A DNA stretch of 39,509 bases, taken from assembly GCF_021404545.1 (NCBI RefSeq), contig NZ_JAAWWD010000070.1, positions 1 to 39,509 on the forward strand, given 5' to 3'. This document shows positions 37,777 through 39,509 of the stretch, piece by piece. The position numbers and the translations under genes are program-made. Source of the stretch: Aestuariivita sp. Its GTDB lineage: Bacteria > Pseudomonadota > Alphaproteobacteria > Rhodobacterales > Rhodobacteraceae. Numbering within the stretch: position 1 is the stretch's first letter; every line of letters starts with the position of its first letter. The notes under the pieces are model-generated. The model had not been told where the DNA came from and did not search any database. It saw nothing but the letters and a program-made list of their open reading frames with translations.

Positions 37777-37805
37777 GGCCGTAGGGCGGGACTTGTCCCG
37801 CCGCC
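37777..37805 (+). repeat. 29-bp palindromic repeat, copy B
   Basis: This is the exact reverse complement of 27718-27746, with core GGCGGGACTTGTCCCGCC. It fills the 33-base gap between dapD and the gene at 37425-37775, one base before that gene's start codon. As RNA it would form an 8-bp GC-rich hairpin covering the ribosome-binding region. Confidence 0.75.
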
Positions 37806-37808
37806 CCC

Positions 37809-38636
37809 CTAGTCGCGCAGAAGCTCGTTGATACCGGTCTTCGAGCGCGTTTTTTCATCCACGCGTTTCACAATCACAGCGCAATAGAGGTTCACATTGT
37901 TTTTTGACGGCATCGAGCCCGCGACCACCACGGAATAGGGTGGCACCTCGCCATACATCACCTCGCCCGTTTCGCGATCCACGATCTTGGTTGACTGGCC
38001 GATGAACACCCCCATGCCCAGGACCGAGCCTTCGCGCACGATGCACCCTTCCACAACTTCGGAGCGGGCGCCGATGAAACAATTGTCCTCGATGATCGTT
38101 GGACCCGCCTGCATCGGTTCCAGCACGCCGCCGATGCCCACGCCGCCCGACAGATGCACGTTCTTGCCGATCTGCGCGCACGAGCCCACGGTGGCCCAGG
38201 TATCGACCATCGTTCCCTCGTCCACATAGGCGCCCAGGTTCACGAAGGACGGCATCAGAACCACGCCCGGCGCGATAAAGGCCGATTTGCGGACGACACA
38301 ATTGGGCACCGCCCGGAAACCGGCAGCCTTCCACTGATTGTCGCCCCAGCCTTTGAACTTGCTGTCGACCTTGTCCCACCAGCCGCCGGCCTGCGGGCCG
38401 CCGCCCTGTTGTTCCATGTCCTTGATCCGAAAACCAAGCAGCACCGCCTTTTTCGCCCATTGGTTCACATGCCAGCGGCCATCCTCCTGCCTTTCGGCCA
38501 CCCGCAGACCGCCGCTATCCAGCGCACTCAGCGTGTCCTCAATCGCCTCGCGGGTCTCTCCGGTGGTGGCGGGGGTGATGGTGTCGCGCGCCTCCCAGGC
38601 GGCTTCGATTGCGGCTTCGAGCTGTGCGTTTGACAT
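37809..38636 (-). CDS. dapD: Tetrahydrodipicolinate N-succinyltransferase
   Basis: DapD transfers succinyl from succinyl-CoA to tetrahydrodipicolinate in lysine/meso-diaminopimelate synthesis. The 275-residue protein has a helical N-terminal domain ([20 protein letters not shown]), the stretch [20 protein letters not shown], and a left-handed beta-helix of hexapeptide repeats including [20 protein letters not shown] and [15 protein letters not shown]. It ends [14 protein letters not shown] as usual. Length and motifs are fully normal. The gene likely starts an operon with the small gene downstream. Confidence 0.97.
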   Translation of the reverse strand: MSNAQLEAAIEAAWEARDTITPATTGETREAIEDTLSALDSGGLRVAERQEDGRWHVNQWAKKAVLLGFRIKDMEQQGGGPQAGGWWDKVDSKFKGWGDNQWKAAGFRAVPNCVVRKSAFIAPGVVLMPSFVNLGAYVDEGTMVDTWATVGSCAQIGKNVHLSGGVGIGGVLEPMQAGPTIIEDNCFIGARSEVVEGCIVREGSVLGMGVFIGQSTKIVDRETGEVMYGEVPPYSVVVAGSMPSKNNVNLYCAVIVKRVDEKTRSKTGINELLRD

Positions 38637-38712
38637 CGGGCGTTCCCTCGTGACTATGGTCTGGCCCCTATAGCGTCGGGGACAGGGCGGGGCAATGGAC
38701 TGTTATCCACCC

Positions 38713-39435
38713 TTACGCCAGCGGATCGGGCGCGGGGTTCGCCCCGCAGACCAGCACCGCAACGCGCTCATTTCGGGCAGGAATGTAAGCCCCACCCATC
38801 ACCGCAGCAAGCGCGGCTGCACCCGCAGGCTCAACCAATTGCCGCATCTGGCGCCAAAGGTGCAACTGCGCGGCAGCGATTTCTGCATCGGTCACGGTGA
38901 TGGAATGCACGCCCGTTTCGCGTGCCAGAGTGAAACAGATCTGCCCGATTTTGCGCGCGCCAAGCGCGTTTGCAGCGATACCGGAGACGTCAACATCCAC
39001 CGGGGTGCCTGCCTCCAACGCGGCGTTCAGCGCGCAGGATGTGGCGGGCTCCACCGCCACGACCTTGCGCCGATTGCCCAGCCAGGCCATCGCTCCCGCG
39101 ATCAGCCCGCCGCCGCCCACCGCGACAACGACCGTGTCGGCCTCAAGACCCTGATCCTCCCACTCGGCAGCCAACGTGCCCTGACCTGCCACGGTGGCAG
39201 GCGCGTCATAGGCATGGACCTGCATCGCGCCGCTTGTCGCCTCGAACGCCTGCGCGGCCTCCATCGCATGTGCATAGGCGCCGGGCACGACATGGCATGT
39301 GGCCCCTGTCTCGCGGATCAGTGCGATCTTGGCGGGGCCTGCCATCTCGGGCCCGAAAATCGTCGCATCATGCCCCAGACCCCCCCCGGCAAAGGCCCCC
39401 CCCCCCCCGGGATTTCCCCCCCGGGGCCCCGCCAC
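38713..39435 (-). CDS. Threonine/serine dehydratase, partial (N-terminus lost in poor sequence)
   Basis: This is the C-terminal two-thirds of a PLP-dependent fold type II dehydratase. GLGHDATIFGPEMAGPAKI follows the place where the PLP-phosphate/substrate motif SGGNHGA should be. Later come VVVAVGGGGLIAGAMAWL (the PLP phosphate-binding loop), VEPATSCALNAAL, LVEPAGAAALAAVMGG and VLVCGANPAPDPL. The catalytic Lys lies beyond the window. Upstream of about 39380 the sequence degrades: GGNHGAAVAFAA is expected but GGNPGGGGAFAGGG is read, in step with C-runs on the plus strand. The true gene extends beyond the window. A role in threonine or serine deamination is inferred from the family. Confidence 0.85.
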   Translation of the reverse strand: MAGPRGGNPGGGGAFAGGGLGHDATIFGPEMAGPAKIALIRETGATCHVVPGAYAHAMEAAQAFEATSGAMQVHAYDAPATVAGQGTLAAEWEDQGLEADTVVVAVGGGGLIAGAMAWLGNRRKVVAVEPATSCALNAALEAGTPVDVDVSGIAANALGARKIGQICFTLARETGVHSITVTDAEIAAAQLHLWRQMRQLVEPAGAAALAAVMGGAYIPARNERVAVLVCGANPAPDPLA

Positions 39436-39509
39436 CCCCCCCCCGGGCCCACCCGCGGGCCCGTCCCGTTAACACCCCTGACCCGCCCCCGCAAAAGAGA
39501 GAGGAAAAA
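39380..39509. other. Low-quality or artefactual contig-end sequence
   Basis: These 130 bases have long C/G homopolymers and end in an A-rich stretch. The dehydratase frame becomes poly-Gly here, with a key motif corrupted, which is not what a conserved gene should look like. I find no feature in it and advise against interpreting it biologically. Confidence 0.75.

Overview
The window carries most of one half of a purple-bacterial photosynthesis gene cluster (PGC). The GC-rich codon use, the gene order bchFNBHLM-lhaA-puhABC-bciE-acsF-puhE-hemA-cycA, the divergent ppaA-ppsR-bchG-orf428-bchP-idi arm, and the flanking dapE/dapD housekeeping genes point to an alphaproteobacterium of the order Rhodobacterales (Roseobacter group or a close relative). 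Its oxygen-dependent cyclase pair (bciE-acsF) fits an aerobic anoxygenic phototroph. The species cannot be named from the sequence alone.

Layout. Positions 1-3460 are a graveyard of three decayed insertion sequences: an IS3-type transposase tail, an IS21-type istA/istB pair broken by frameshifts, stops and lost ATPase residues, and an IS5-type transposase with an in-frame stop. A FAD-dependent monooxygenase (3479-4732, minus) lies between them and the PGC. The minus arm of the PGC (11047 down to 4838) is ppaA, ppsR, bchG, a PucC-family gene (orf428), bchP and idi, mostly joined by 4-5 base stop/start overlaps. The plus arm (11357-27551) starts from the shared ppaA/bchF control region, which holds two exact TGT-N12-ACA PpsR boxes. 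It encodes the hydratase BchF, the dark-operative reductase BchN/BchB/BchL, the chelatase BchH, the methyltransferase BchM, the LH1 assembly factor LhaA, the reaction-centre H subunit with its assembly factors, the BciE/AcsF cyclase, PuhE, 5-aminolevulinate synthase and cytochrome c2, and ends at a strong terminator (27572-27609). Carotenoid genes, puf, bchCXYZ and bchIDO are not in the window.

From 27610 to the end the DNA is ordinary chromosome: a DUF1330 protein, a MltB-type transglycosylase, a WYL regulator divergent from a GST-like/DUF1801 pair, RNase R, a DUF2064 protein, a GNAT, DapE, a degenerate Hint-domain protein, a small hypothetical, DapD and a partial threonine dehydratase. The last ~130 bases are homopolymer-rich and look like degraded contig-end sequence.

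The points most worth a second look are two short unannotated reading frames (32 and 39 codons). They bridge bchN to bchB and bchH to bchL exactly, each with ATGA stop/start overlaps at both ends. Others are a GC-rich intergenic-type repeat translated inside bchB, a 29-bp palindromic repeat present twice in inverted orientation, a PpsR box lying against the bchG start codon, and a Hint-domain protein that lacks its expected catalytic residues.
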